From contig CAICTM010000833.1 in the NCBI GenBank assembly GCA_903772945.1, forward strand, positions 1 to 46,086: a stretch of DNA of 46,086 nucleotides, written 5' to 3'. Position numbers and translations under genes: made by a program. Under the pieces are notes generated by a model. That model saw only the letters and a program-made list of their open reading frames with translations, searched no databases and had not been told where the DNA came from. Below, piece by piece: positions 8,772-19,298 of the stretch (its first letter is position 1; each line of letters opens with the position of its first letter). The DNA comes from Seminavis robusta. Taxonomy: Eukaryota; Bacillariophyta; Bacillariophyceae; Naviculales; Naviculaceae.

Positions 8772-10348
8772 ATGGACAACGATGTGGAGCTAACGACTAG
8801 CCGGAAACGACGAGACACGGACGAAGTGTACCCATTGGATGAGCTACAGAAGAATCCAGAAGATGATATCTATCAACCAGCCACGAGACGGCAGAATCAC
8901 TGCTTTGTGATTGCCATCGTCTTCGGCCTGTTGGCAGTGGCTAGTGGCTTTGGGGCCAAGGTATACTTGATGCCAGCCGAAGATGTCGCTCTGGAAACAG
9001 AAGGTCTGGCGGAGGACGGGACAGTCATCAACAATGCGGATAATGCCAAAATGTCCGAAGCCATGAGGAATAATCCCAACAATACACCCGGCAAGAAAAA
9101 GCCACATTCATCGGCGCAATGGACAGAACCCAAAGCCCCCCTGGAAAAGGATGGCGAAGACGCCGAGAACAGTGACAAAGACAAACCAGATGAAAACAAA
9201 GACAAACCAGATGAAAACAACCAACCGCCAGAACACGAAAAAGAAAATGAAGATCCTGCAAAGAAGGAAGAATCGAAACCAAAAGAAAATGAGGTAGAAA
9301 CCCCCGCAGACACCGAGACAAACGACCCAGCCGAAACGACAATCGACGAACAACCCGCCGAACAGAAACCAGACAAAAACAAGAAAAAGAAACTCAATTT
9401 TGAAAAGTGGCACAATATTAAAGTCACCAAAGATGATGGAGTTATGTATGAAGTTCAAGATGTCTTGAAACACGGAGCTCGAAGTTTCACAGAGGGATTG
9501 ACATTCTATGATGGTTAGTATTGTGGCGTTGTTACAAGCTCGATGCATGCATGCATCTTTTCTCTTTGTATAATGAATCTCATGGCTCCCCTGTTCACGC
9601 TGCTGCCCATAGGAAAACTGTACGAATCCGTTGGGCTTCAGGGAGCGTCATTTGTGCTTCAGCTGGACCCCGACACTGGCGAAACGATCAAATCTGTCCG
9701 CATGAGTGGAAAACTATTCGCGGAAGGTTTAACGTATTGCCATGGCAAGCTTTACCAGCTAACCTACAAGGCCAAACAAGGATTCATTTATGACATCAAT
9801 GATCTCGACAAGAAACCGGAAACATTCACATATGACACAACAACAGGTGAAGGATGGGGATTTACTTACGATGAAAAAAACGATGAATTCATTGTCAGCG
9901 ATGGAAGTGCGTACCTGCACTTTTGGGATCGGAAGACGCTCAAGCAAAAACGAAAACATCAAATCATGAGACTGAGCGGACATCCAGCAGTACGCATCAA
10001 TGAGCTCGAGTGGTGGCGAGATCGGGTGGTGGCCAATGTGTGGTATAGGAATGTCCTGCTCATCATCAACCCCGTTACAGGGCTTGTCGAGAAGGAATAT
10101 GGTACGTTTTCTACAACTGTTGTGGCTTATTCTTGCCGGCAATTTTGCTCACCCTCATGATGTATTGTTCCTGGCGTACGGTAGATTTCAACGATATCTG
10201 GAACCAGGCTGGTGCCACCAAGAATGACAAAGCAGAGGTGTTCAATGGGATTTCCATTTCAGACGATCCAGATGTTTTGTACGTCACGGGTAAATGGTGG
10301 GGCAACATGTTCAAAGTCAAACTGCTCCCAGAGGTACCGGAAGAGTAA
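8772..10348 (+). CDS. glutaminyl-peptide cyclotransferase, plant/bacterial type, type II membrane protein (three exons)
   Basis: Exons 8772-9513, 9613-10101 and 10185-10348 (introns of 99 and 83 bases, GT-AG, phases match) give 464 residues. Residues 1-43 are cytosolic-looking, 44-66 form one hydrophobic anchor, and 70-215 are a Lys/Glu/Asp/Pro-rich linker with repeated DKPDEN units. The catalytic region (about 225-464) has the family blocks HGARSFTEGLTF, G-K-L-Y-E-S-x-G-L, F-A-E-G-L-T, L-Y-Q-L-T-Y-K, G-E-G-W-G-F-T-Y-D, V-S-D-G-S, R-I-N-E-L-E-W, V-A-N-V-W-Y, K-A-E-V-F-N-G-I and Y-V-T-G-K-W-W. The enzyme converts N-terminal Gln of peptides to pyroglutamate. The topology suggests that it acts in the Golgi or secretory lumen (inference). 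Family assignment is firm. The long charged linker is unusual to me. Confidence 0.9.
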
Positions 10349-10578
10349 ACTTGCCACGCCATGGATACCGGTAGCGCCTGGATCACACACATTTTGCCAT
10401 TTTCAAAGTGCTTGAAATTAGACATCTATTCACCCATGGTTAGCTTTTAACTACTAGTCTACAATAATGCATAAGCCCAGCATCAATAATTGGAGATATC
10501 TGCTCTCGTTGCATCGAAAGGATTCATCGTCGTTGAAGGCTGGGTGACTTGTTCGTAGCAAGGCAGGTTGGTACCGAC
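10349..10578. other. spacer between convergent genes
   Basis: 3' ends of the glutaminyl cyclase (+) and the Kre6-like gene (-). No gene or repeat stands out. Confidence 0.35.
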
Positions 10579-13067
10579 CTACTTGTTTACCAATCTCTCA
10601 TCGATAACACAGTAGGTAATATCCTTTGACTTCCCGCCTGTACCGGTTGTGGAGTTTTGATATGAGCTCGTTGCCGTCTGGCTTTGTATCGGCGACTTTA
10701 ATGAACTTGCATTCCCAACGGGATCGTACTTTGGTTCTGATAGTTGCCGCTTAAGGGAGCCATTGAATGCAAAGCCAAAGCCAACTGCCAGCAGGGCAAT
10801 AAAAACGACCAGGCCCCGTGGCATCACGAAATTCCGCACTGTGTAGAGAAACAAGATAGCAGATTAGACGCGGCAGAAGAGAAATCATCGAGGGGCATCA
10901 ATACTGCACCACTTACTGTCAAGATCTGGCTTGGTTTGACTCAATTCAAAGTCGTAAAAAGCGTCATGCGCTAGACAACGCGGCCCGGTCCAACCGTCCT
11001 TGCAACGACAGAGCTGTTTGGATGTACAGATACCCCGGTTGGATCCTCCACAGTCGGCGGGTTTCGTGCATGCCCCACCGCCAGTGGTGATGGGCTCCAG
11101 TGGACGCTTTTGATCCTCCTCCATGTAACGTTCGGCATGTCCCCTGATCCAGCGATCGGTTGGTCTGTGCGGCGGGGAACAGCCCAAATAGTGCTTAGAT
11201 TCATTCTTCGCCTGGTAAACGCGAACGTAGTCGATTTCAAAGTGTGCTGGAAAGTTATCGCAGTATCCTTCTGGCAAACCGCAAGCACAATCAGAGTTGC
11301 CACACTCGTAGCATTCACATTTACACCCATCTGGACAGGGTTGGGGGAATCCCCAGTGACTTGACACGGCGGTGTTGAGGATTAAATACATAGGTTCGGT
11401 CGGGATTTCTGTCTGCATGAAGTCCAATGATTGGCCGTGAAAGCCAAAAACATACTCGTCGTCGGTGAACCATTTTAGATACCCACCCGAGCCGTTCAGA
11501 GCAGGTGGCTCCCATTCCATTCGGTATAGATGGTGTGAATCAAAGTGAGATTGGTTAAGCTGTGTGTTGGATGATAGGGCATCAGCCTGGTAGGAAAGGC
11601 TTTTTGGTTTGTGTTGAAGCGTTGTGCCATAGAAGAACGGATTCAGGTCAGAGTGGTTTCTTTCCGAGTACTCCACTCCCACATACCAATGACCCTAAGA
11701 TTCAGACAAACCAGAGAAAGTGATAGAGAATCAAAGTAGGGGGAAACCCATTTGGTGAGCTGAGAAGAGGACTGCAGTGCTTACAGTTCATGCACGATTT
11801 ACCGCCACATACCTCTTTCGGACGCTTCATTAGAACCGGCCGGTCGTATTCCAGTCCCGGTGCCACCTTTTCACATCAAAGTGGTTTGAAGAACAGGAAT
11901 CCAGAAAGGTGAGAACCCAAAGATGCACGCAAATTTGATTTGCTCCCATGCATCTTACCTGCAAGGATGTGGATTGGTACGGTCTCTTGATGTGCGTGCT
12001 GGGCAGTTTTTCTTTCATGTTTCCCTGCATAGCTTCAATGATATCAATCTCTGGAGACCCTCGACCAAACTCTGGCGACATGCCATAGTGTTGGATTTTG
12101 TCACAAGCATTGATCTCTTGTGTGCGCCTTCTCTTTGGGTCACACTGGTTGTAACTAAACGGCCACATGAAGTCTGAGGATCCCACGTAGGTTGCCCGTG
12201 CCAAGTTCCCCAGCATCCAGACTGATGAAAGCAAAATAAGATATGGTCGTGCATGAGTACGGGAGTATGTTTGGAAAGCAATATCCTCCTCTCCCAACAA
12301 CGAGACTCACTCGCTGGCCACAGTCCTCCTTTCTCTGCGGTACCTGGTAGTTTTGCTCTGAATTCGACAATGCCACCAATGTAGCAGAACTTGTTCCACC
12401 CCTGCAACATGGCAGATTGCACGTGCTTAGCATCAGGATAGTACTTTTTGGTCTTTTCGTTGAAAGCCTTGTAGGTATTGGTTTTGAACTCGGTGGTGAT
12501 GTTCAGAACCCCATTGGTTGTGACTGCATTGTCATCATGGTAAAAATGAAGCGCTAGATTTGTGTCTGAGAAATGGGGATGGAATACGAAATAAGACAGG
12601 CAAGGAATTTCAACAAAGAGCCTCGAGGAACATCGCAGTGATCTTCCTTACAATCGTTCTTCTTGATGGCTGTCCACCGAGGATCAGTTCCGTCGTGGAA
12701 AGTTCTACCATCCTGTTCGAATTCGTCTGAGAATACCTGAAAAGCAGAAATATACCCAACAACCGCCTCATTTCATTAGTTTCCCCGGGTAGTCGAAAGT
12801 ACTCCCTGCGGCACACAATAAATTCAATTGGCTTACCAGTTCGTACTCTCGCTTGTCGTCTGGACTCAATGCCTTGATTGCCTTGGCAGCTTTGGGGGTA
12901 TCTGGGTCAACCCAGGCTCCTTGGACCGGCTGCAACAAAGAAAGGCACAAAAATGCCGGAACTGCAACAGCCAACATCCACTTGGACGATTTATAAGGTC
13001 TGCTGTTCCGTCTCATTTCTGTTCTGCTGCGGGAGAAACTGTCGGTGCGAAGGGTCTCGAATGCCAT
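10579..13067 (-). CDS. Kre6/Skn1-like GH16 beta-glucan transglycosylase (seven exons)
   Basis: Exons, in transcription order: 12837-13067, 12652-12736, 12311-12565, 11959-12221, 11813-11866, 10917-11694 and 10579-10838. All introns are GT-AG (78-118 bases) and phases close, giving 641 residues. An N-terminal hydrophobic segment (KWMLAVAVPAFLCLSLLQPV) is followed by the GH16 domain: VFSDEFE, W-N-K-F-C-Y-I-G-G-I-V-E-F-R-A, LWPAIWMLGN, then the catalytic E-I-D-I-I-E in RGSPEIDIIEAMQGN. Later come GHWYVGVEYS, LNPFFYG and H-F-E-I-D-Y-V-R-V-Y. A six-cysteine EGF-like unit (CTKPADCGG to GPRC) and a C-terminal membrane segment (LVVFIALLAVGFGFAF) end the protein. In yeast, Kre6/Skn1 act in beta-1,6-glucan synthesis. 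In diatoms, relatives are thought to add the beta-1,6 branches of vacuolar chrysolaminarin, so that role is inferred here. Exon 5 (54 bases) is the least certain exon. Confidence 0.82.
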
Positions 13068-13616
13068 GGCCACCTGTGTGTGGGAAAAATGAAGCCGGTA
13101 TCTCAAAAAGTACAAGGTAACCACCTCCAACTATTGTGATTACAGGCTACTTCGAATCTAGCTAGCTAGCTGGCTGCTGGCTGAAATAAGAAGAGTAGGT
13201 CTTCTTGCAACGTTTGTTGTGGAAACAGGTATCGTCGTCTACCCGTCTCCCTGTTGGACAAACCATTGCAAGAAAGGCATGATCTTTGCACTCGAGTGAC
13301 GAAAGAACGGAGCTGAATGGGACACGTTTATCGGAGGCACGTACGTGTTTCCAGATCGGTCACGAGAAACCTTGAGTCATGAGCTTTAACTCTAATGTAT
13401 GCTACCGCTACTTTGCAATTTCTAGGTATTTGAGAGAAGAAACATTTACACGGTAAATGTCACAAACCGTGTTCCTCCCCCCGCGCTGTCTCGCAAAAAC
13501 CTAAATACGTTGGATCGCAACTGGTGAAAAGGGCCGATGGACATGTTGTGGTTCTGGTTCCGCCACTAACTAACATAGACCTTCACAGGCAGAAGATAGC
13601 AGCAATAAGCAACACG
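13068..13616. promoter_or_regulatory. divergent promoter region between the Kre6-like and cysteine-rich membrane protein genes
   Basis: The 549 bases separate two start codons pointing away from each other. There is a short CTAGCTAGCTAG tract near 13160 and CTGGCTGCTGGCTG just after it. I see no coding potential other than 31 possible extra codons before 13617, which I reject as leader. Confidence 0.4.
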
Positions 13617-14756
13617 ATGAGGAGACTCCTGATAGCCGCAACGGCAATAGCTGGAGCCCTTGGCGGCACTGTTGCTGCGCCAGTATTTCCCGGTGGACGT
13701 CGATTAGAGGATTCCGCCACGTTTGAATACAACGACTTGTCCACGTACAGCGTTGTCTTTGAAAAGTGCCAATTCGTCAAGGCGTACGAAGACGAAGTGG
13801 CCGAAGATGAAGACAATGACACTCCACTGGCTACCAAACACTTTGTCGTGTATCGTCTGTGTCCTAGCGACTCTTGTGAAAATAGCTGTGAAGAGAACTA
13901 TGGAACCTACGTCGTGGAGGTGGATACGTATCTACAAACCACCATTGAGTATCAAACACAAGCCTTTGAAGACATGTGCGACAACTGCGATGAAAAGTGC
14001 AACGAAGATGGAGGCTACTGCAGTGGCTGTGGTCTCATTTGCTATAACTATGAGAATCTGGAAAACAATGGTTATGTCGATGCCGCCCAGTTTGTCGAAT
14101 GTCAAGAACTAGAGTACGGTGACGACGATGGTCTTCAGCTCTACATTGGACCCACCTGTTCTTCCGGAGGAGACAAGATTGCAGTTGGATTGTTCTCGGA
14201 TGAAAACTGCTGGGAACCATACACTGATTTGGACGTGGAAGAGGTTCTGGGCGGCAAGCTGTCTTATCACCTCCTCTCACACGCTTCCAAAGATGAAGGG
14301 ACAGTCTGCTTGACGTGTCTAGAGAGCAATGACGACGAAGATGAACAAAACGATCAGGATCAAGCAGATTATGACGATGTCAATGAAATGTGCGAGAATC
14401 TATACTATGCTGCTGCCAAGTGCGAATCCAAGACTGGCCTAGAGGGTGGCTTTGTCCAGACCAACCGGGAAGATCAAGATTATGAGAATCAGGTTGAGAA
14501 TGAATTCATGGCTTGTACTTTTATCAACTCGCTTCTGTGGGGCTCGTACACGGAAACTGGAGAAATTGACATTGACAGCAAACGAGATGTGGTCATTCAA
14601 CAAGCTACTCCACTGCAAATCTTGTCCTTGTCATTGCTGTCCTTGTCACTGGTAGGACTTGCCGGAGCAATTGTATACCTTCGGCGTAGAATTGATACAC
14701 AATTCCCAGATACCAAGACCAGTTTTGTTGCCAATCCTGGTGGACAACTGGCATAG
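13617..14756 (+). CDS. cysteine-rich acidic type I membrane protein, function unknown
   Basis: From the ATG at 13617 the product has 379 residues and begins with a signal peptide (MRRLLIAATAIAGALGGTVAA). An in-frame ATG at 13524 exists, but it would bury the signal peptide behind 31 polar residues. The long luminal part is rich in Asp and Glu and has many cysteines, including C-D-N-C-D-E-K-C-N and C-S-G-C-G-L-I-C clusters and paired C-L-T-C. A highly acidic stretch (ESNDDEDEQNDQDQADYDD) lies mid-protein. A single C-terminal membrane helix (ILSLSLLSLSLVGLAGAIVYL) is followed by an R-R-R stop-transfer and a short tail. I recall similar proteins being common and unnamed in diatoms but cannot name a family. 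The acidic face may bind cations (speculation). Confidence 0.75.
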   Translation: MRRLLIAATAIAGALGGTVAAPVFPGGRRLEDSATFEYNDLSTYSVVFEKCQFVKAYEDEVAEDEDNDTPLATKHFVVYRLCPSDSCENSCEENYGTYVVEVDTYLQTTIEYQTQAFEDMCDNCDEKCNEDGGYCSGCGLICYNYENLENNGYVDAAQFVECQELEYGDDDGLQLYIGPTCSSGGDKIAVGLFSDENCWEPYTDLDVEEVLGGKLSYHLLSHASKDEGTVCLTCLESNDDEDEQNDQDQADYDDVNEMCENLYYAAAKCESKTGLEGGFVQTNREDQDYENQVENEFMACTFINSLLWGSYTETGEIDIDSKRDVVIQQATPLQILSLSLLSLSLVGLAGAIVYLRRRIDTQFPDTKTSFVANPGGQLA

Positions 14757-15793
14757 CAACAACAACAAGCAAGCAACCAAAGTTTAGTAGTAGCCGTCCA
14801 ATGATAGAGTGATGTAGGTGTGCATGGGAACTCTACCTGGTACAACAAAAATACAATCAAATATGTAAAATTAAGCCTCGACAAAAGACCTATAAACAGT
14901 AACGTGTGTGCATTGAAAGCTTGTTGTGGGAAGAACGCTTTGGGCTTGGAGAGCGTTACGGTACCGGTAGTACCCATAACTTGCTGGTTGCGCCAACTGA
15001 TTGTTGCTCTGACTTGGGCTTTGGAGCAGTGGACCAGTACGGTACCGGTGCTGCGCTTGGACTGTCACTGTGGCATTGGCCAATTGGGAGGAGAACCCCA
15101 ACAGATACTACCGTAGAAGCGCACTACTACAAGGAAAGCTAAACTATGGAATGTTAATAATTTAGCAAACATTATTGCCAGTGTTTCACAACATGATAAT
15201 GTCCGTCTTCCGGGGGTGAGCGCACTTTTTGTAGCCTCTGTTTCTTCTTGTGCCACGCACTTGTTTGCCGGCCGTAAGGCTGCTGCCATTCCTCTTCCTC
15301 GGTCCAGCGCTAGCATTGCAGTTTGTCAAGGGAATAGTCGCATACCGGTACGAGTTTCAAGAAAGGTCCAGTGCTAGCTGGCAGAGATTCTGGGCCAGAC
15401 AACTGGTCAAGTGCTGCGATCCTTCGTTTCAGGTTCCAGCCTATAAAGCGACGAAAACACTTCTACTGGGCTACTAGCTAGACTAGATCACTTGATTCGA
15501 TTCGTCACTTTCAATTCTATCCCAAAAAGGACAAATAATTTCGAACAAACCTCCCGCTGAAGTTGCATGTCTTTCTCGCAACGACAAATCAAACTATGTG
15601 TGCATTGCCAGTGAACAACTAAAATTTAGTCAAGGACAATTTCACGCGAGACGATCCGAATGACTGCTTGTCGCTGGATCGACCGAGTGTGTAAATGCTA
15701 CAAAAGCTTGTTGTCGTTTCAATTCAATGGAATGGGTGCTGACATGATGATGATGATTGATTATCGTCCTCTTACAATACTCCCGAAAAATCC
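14757..15793. other. intergenic kilobase without a supported gene
   Basis: 3' ends of the cysteine-rich gene (+) and VDAC (-). GGTACCGGT-type motifs recur near 14957, 15037 and 15344, and a short TGATGATGATGA run lies near 15746. Open frames here show no recognisable protein. Confidence 0.4.
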
Positions 15794-16800
15794 TTACATT
15801 TCGATTCCAAGACCAGTCGTGAAGTTGGAGAAGTCAGAGGTAGAGACGGCTCCACTGGCCTTGATGGTCACCTTGGGAGCAATTTCCTTGATCAAAACAG
15901 CGGAGAACATTCCGTTGCTACCAATCTTAGCCTTGACATCTCCAAATTCAGCCTTGTAGAGTCCACCAATGGCCAAGACATCGCAAGTTTTGGAGGAAGA
16001 ATGGGCGGTCTGAGAGGCAACAGTAATTTCATCATTGACCTTGTACTTGAGAGCAACGTTGAAGGTACCGAGCTTGCCCGAGGTGGTGAGACTGGCCAAA
16101 AGGGGTCCCTGGGAATACTTGAGACCAACGTCGTATGCTGTGAATCCGGTCTTTCCAGCTAGGCCGTAGACTGTAGCACCTCCAAAGGTGAATCCAGATG
16201 GATGTCCCATGGACGCCGAGGCGGAGATCTTGGAAGTATCAAGGACATCCAAGACACTGGTAGCATAGAAGGCGCCCTTGGTGTAGTCCACGCAAAGATC
16301 GGCACCCTTTCCGGCTTTGAAGCTCACCTTACATCCTGGGCATGGCTTGACGGATGTTTCAAGGACTCGGGATCCATCCGCCTTCAACTGACCCTTGTCC
16401 ACGTTGAAACCGGCATATGCGAACTTGGTGCCAACCTTGGCAGAGAGTGCACCGCCACCACCCCGCTCAGTCTCAATGGTAACAGCCACGGGACCAGCAG
16501 GCTTCTTGCACTTTAGCGAGATTGATGATGAATAATCATCACCCAAGAGGTCTGCAGGACAAAACGAGTGGAGATAAGATGCGATGGTCAACCATTAACA
16601 ACAAGAAAAATTCATTTTGTTCTCATTCAATGACAACCACACAAATGCACCAAAAAGATACCCCTTGGATGCCCCTTGGATACCCCTTGGACAATCCCCC
16701 TGAATCTCGACAATGCATCAAGCCAGACTATCCCCGATTTTTCTGCCCTTATCTTCTTACCCTTAGGTCCTTTGCTGAAGTCTCCGAATTTGGTGGCCAT
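15794..16800 (-). CDS. VDAC: mitochondrial porin, voltage-dependent anion channel (two exons)
   Basis: Exon 1 (16761-16800) encodes MATKFGDFSKGPK. After a 209-base intron, the longest among the gene models here, exon 2 (15794-16551) continues with D-L-L-G-D-D-Y-S-S-S and K-C-K-K-P-A-G-P-V-A-V. The product is 265 residues, slightly shorter than the usual 275-285. The rest alternates short amphipathic strands, ending in F-x-x-G-L-G-I-E-M, typical of the eukaryotic porin fold. VDAC is the main metabolite channel of the outer mitochondrial membrane. Identification is firm because the N-terminal helix and first strands match the family closely once spliced; the intron splits the aspartate codon of KDLL. 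Confidence 0.92.
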
Positions 16801-17393
16801 GGTGAAGGTTTGTTGGATAGTCGCAAGGAACAAAACTTCTGTGAAGAGTGTGCTGATGATGTGCGAGTGTCAATGGCGACAAGTCAGCTTTGCTTTTCCC
16901 GTGGACTTTTGTGTAGCGAGTGGTAGAATCTCTACGAGACTGTAGGGTGCCTTCGGATTGGTTGGATGCTTTCAACGCCTCGGACGTCACACGAGATTGA
17001 TTGAAGTGTTAGAACAGAGATTAAAAGACGCAGTTTGGCCCCAATGGGGAGCACGACACCTTTGAAGCACCGCAGGAGTGAATTCGATGATTGAGATTCG
17101 ATTCTTTGATCATAACTGTATTTTCCCACTGCCGTGGAGTTTTCTGGTCCGTCGTGGCTGCAGCAGCAAAAGAAAAAACCTTTTGTATCTACTCAGTAGC
17201 TAGCTAGTAGCTAGAGTAATCTATGGTAGAAACCTTTGGTAGTACGCAGAAATAATAATATATTGATATTCAATGTTGTGAAATTATAGAACTTAATCCC
17301 TCCGGGGACTTTGTAATTCCTAAGTTAAGATATTCAATGTTGTGCAATCATCAGCAGTAAGTCACATCACAGCCAGCCACGAATGGTGGGAAC
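16801..17393. other. VDAC promoter side and downstream region of the monooxygenase gene
   Basis: No gene supported. A CTAGCTAGTAGCTAG tract lies near 17200. A 48-base hairpin element with 16-base flanking direct repeats sits at 17281-17328. Confidence 0.4.
17281..17328 (-). mobile_element. tiny hairpin element, copy 1, with 16-base direct repeats
   Basis: Read on the minus strand, the element runs TTAACTTAGGAATTACA, AAGTCCCCGGAGGGA, then TTAAGTTCTATAATTT. AACTTA near one end pairs with TAAGTT near the other, and TCCC pairs with GGGA in the middle. The 16-base sequence GATATTCAATGTTGTG is present perfectly at 17265-17280 and again at 17329-17344, immediately flanking it. Related copies lie at 27040-27106 and 32026-32080. 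It sits about 65 bases past the monooxygenase stop. Confidence 0.6.
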
Positions 17394-19298
17394 TCAAGCA
17401 GCAGCCTTCTTGGTGGTACCGGTACCACCATTGAGGTGTTTCATTAGCAAGCTTGCTGTTTGGACGGGAACTGAAAGCACCAAAAAGAAAATCAGAAAGA
17501 CACCAGCGAGAATCTGGTAAGAGCTTTCAATCATCGCATCCATCGAGTGAAGGTTGGTGTACATGAAACAAAACTTGGACATAGTGAACTGATATCCGCG
17601 GGGAAGCTCAGTTTTCTTTCCCACATTAATGACAGGCCCAAAGATGAAGGAGAAGAGATTGATAAAGGGCATCAGAAAAGTAAAGAGAATCTGCATCGAC
17701 AAGAGCGGCCCAGGAGCCATAGCATCAAGTGGACCAAACTTGTCCAGGACGGCCTTGGTGGCTTCAGGTTTCGCTCCCACACCACGACTGCGAAAGAAGC
17801 AGGGCCATTGAGGAAATGTCCAGTACTTAATCATCTCCACTGGGTTCATGGGGATCTTGGGTGTGCAGCCAATCAACCGAGCAACTGACATCATGAACGC
17901 CATGTAGTCCACCAGGAGCTCATAGTTCGGCGTTCCATGGTAGGCTTCCCGTTCACGTTTCCCTTCAACTTTGGCTATTGTGGCATAGTCTGCAGGGAGC
18001 TGTCGCTCACCCTTGCAGAGCAATGCAATGTAGCGGGAGAGCATTTCTGAGCATTGAGGGATTCCACCCGAGTGAGGACGAGCAAATCCTACAAAAGCCA
18101 TATGCTCGCCAAGACCAGGTGGGAAACTGTGCTTGAACCAAGAGCGAGGCTTTGTGTTGAGTTCATGATCCGGTGTGGAGATCCAATCAAAGTCAAGCGC
18201 AAAGCCGGTGCAGGCAACAATGACATCAGCTTCAACGTCAACGGAGTCCTTGCTGGTGAATTCAGTGCCATAATAGCCTGGCTTCTCGAATGTGATGGTG
18301 GAGCCATTGCACGACAAGCTGGGAGAGATTACAAAATCCAAAAGCCCTCTAGCAGCCCAGGTGCTCATAATGGAGGATTTGGTCGGCACCATGGAGCTGT
18401 CACTCGAGAACCAATCTTGACTCCAGGCAGTCTTAACAAAGTCACCCGTGATCTTCTGGGAGGAGGGATTTCCATGCTTCCATTTCATTGCTGACACCAA
18501 GCTTTGCAGAGCAACCGACCATGCCGCCAGTGGCAGATTCCGAGAGATGCGGGTTATAGTGGTAACTTCAAGGAAATCCTTGGGTTTGCGGTTCTCTTGA
18601 GTGGGGAAAGCACGCTGTTCATCATAGTTGCTATCATCAACGTAGTCTGTGATGAAACGAGGAGCTAGATCGGGGTAACGGCGACCCCAGACCGTGACTG
18701 ACTCAGCAACCTCTGCCGCAGAACTGGCGACATCAACGCTGCTCTCTCCCGTCCCGACCACAAGGACTTTCTTGCCTGTGACTTGTTCGGCGGAATGATA
18801 TTCAGAAGAGTGAATGATTTCACCCTTGAATGTTCCAAAGATGTCGGGGACATTGGGCTTGTGGTTAGCTCCCGATGCCACAATGAGATAGTCAAAAGTG
18901 CGCATCTCTGTCTGCTCCTGTTCGTCCTTCGTGGTTGCCAATGACACCAGCCATTTCTTGTCCTTGTTGAGCACGGCAGATTCGATAGTTGTCTTCAGTT
19001 GCAAGTGTTTTGCAATGCCAAAATGATCCACATATTCGGAAAGGTACTGAAAGTACTCATCCTTAGTCCAGAACTTGATGCTTCCTGAAGGAGGAAAGTC
19101 AGAGAAAGCCATGAACATATTGGAAATGGTGAGATGAAGTGTCTCAAAGGTGACACCGGAATCGGGAGAGAAAACCCCTCCAAACTGAGATCGTGAGTCC
19201 ACGGCAATGGCATCATGCCCAGCCTCTTGCATTTCCTTGACAGCTGCGAGACCAGAAGGGCCACAGCCAACAACAAGAACTCTGCAGGGAGATGACAT
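17394..19298 (-). CDS. flavin-containing monooxygenase with C-terminal membrane segments
   Basis: From the ATG at 19298 the product has 634 residues and no intron. The frame is open 53 codons further upstream, but that part is unlike the family and M-S-S-P-C-R-V-L-V-V-G starts directly before the FAD fold. FAD-binding GCGPSG is at residues 11-16, the FMO signature F-K-G-E-I-I-H-S-S-E-Y at 157-167, the NADPH-binding GTGESS at 182-187, and the late A-C-T-G-F is the usual A-T-G-x block. Family members oxygenate soft nucleophilic N or S centres using NADPH and O2; the substrate is unknown. Two or three hydrophobic segments near the C-terminus (ILFTFLMPFINLFSFIFGPV and ILAGVFLIFFLVLSVPV) suggest membrane attachment, perhaps ER. 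The protein is longer than typical FMOs (about 530) because of this tail. Confidence 0.85.
   Translation of the reverse strand: MSSPCRVLVVGCGPSGLAAVKEMQEAGHDAIAVDSRSQFGGVFSPDSGVTFETLHLTISNMFMAFSDFPPSGSIKFWTKDEYFQYLSEYVDHFGIAKHLQLKTTIESAVLNKDKKWLVSLATTKDEQEQTEMRTFDYLIVASGANHKPNVPDIFGTFKGEIIHSSEYHSAEQVTGKKVLVVGTGESSVDVASSAAEVAESVTVWGRRYPDLAPRFITDYVDDSNYDEQRAFPTQENRKPKDFLEVTTITRISRNLPLAAWSVALQSLVSAMKWKHGNPSSQKITGDFVKTAWSQDWFSSDSSMVPTKSSIMSTWAARGLLDFVISPSLSCNGSTITFEKPGYYGTEFTSKDSVDVEADVIVACTGFALDFDWISTPDHELNTKPRSWFKHSFPPGLGEHMAFVGFARPHSGGIPQCSEMLSRYIALLCKGERQLPADYATIAKVEGKREREAYHGTPNYELLVDYMAFMMSVARLIGCTPKIPMNPVEMIKYWTFPQWPCFFRSRGVGAKPEATKAVLDKFGPLDAMAPGPLLSMQILFTFLMPFINLFSFIFGPVINVGKKTELPRGYQFTMSKFCFMYTNLHSMDAMIESSYQILAGVFLIFFLVLSVPVQTASLLMKHLNGGTGTTKKAAA

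Noticed and set aside
8897..9430. Long Ser/Phe-rich open frame antisense to the glutaminyl cyclase linker
   Set aside because: It mirrors the Lys/Glu-rich linker in the opposite strand and has no features of its own.
13524..13616. Earlier in-frame ATG for the cysteine-rich membrane protein
   Set aside because: It would place 31 polar residues before an excellent signal peptide, so the ATG at 13617 is preferred.
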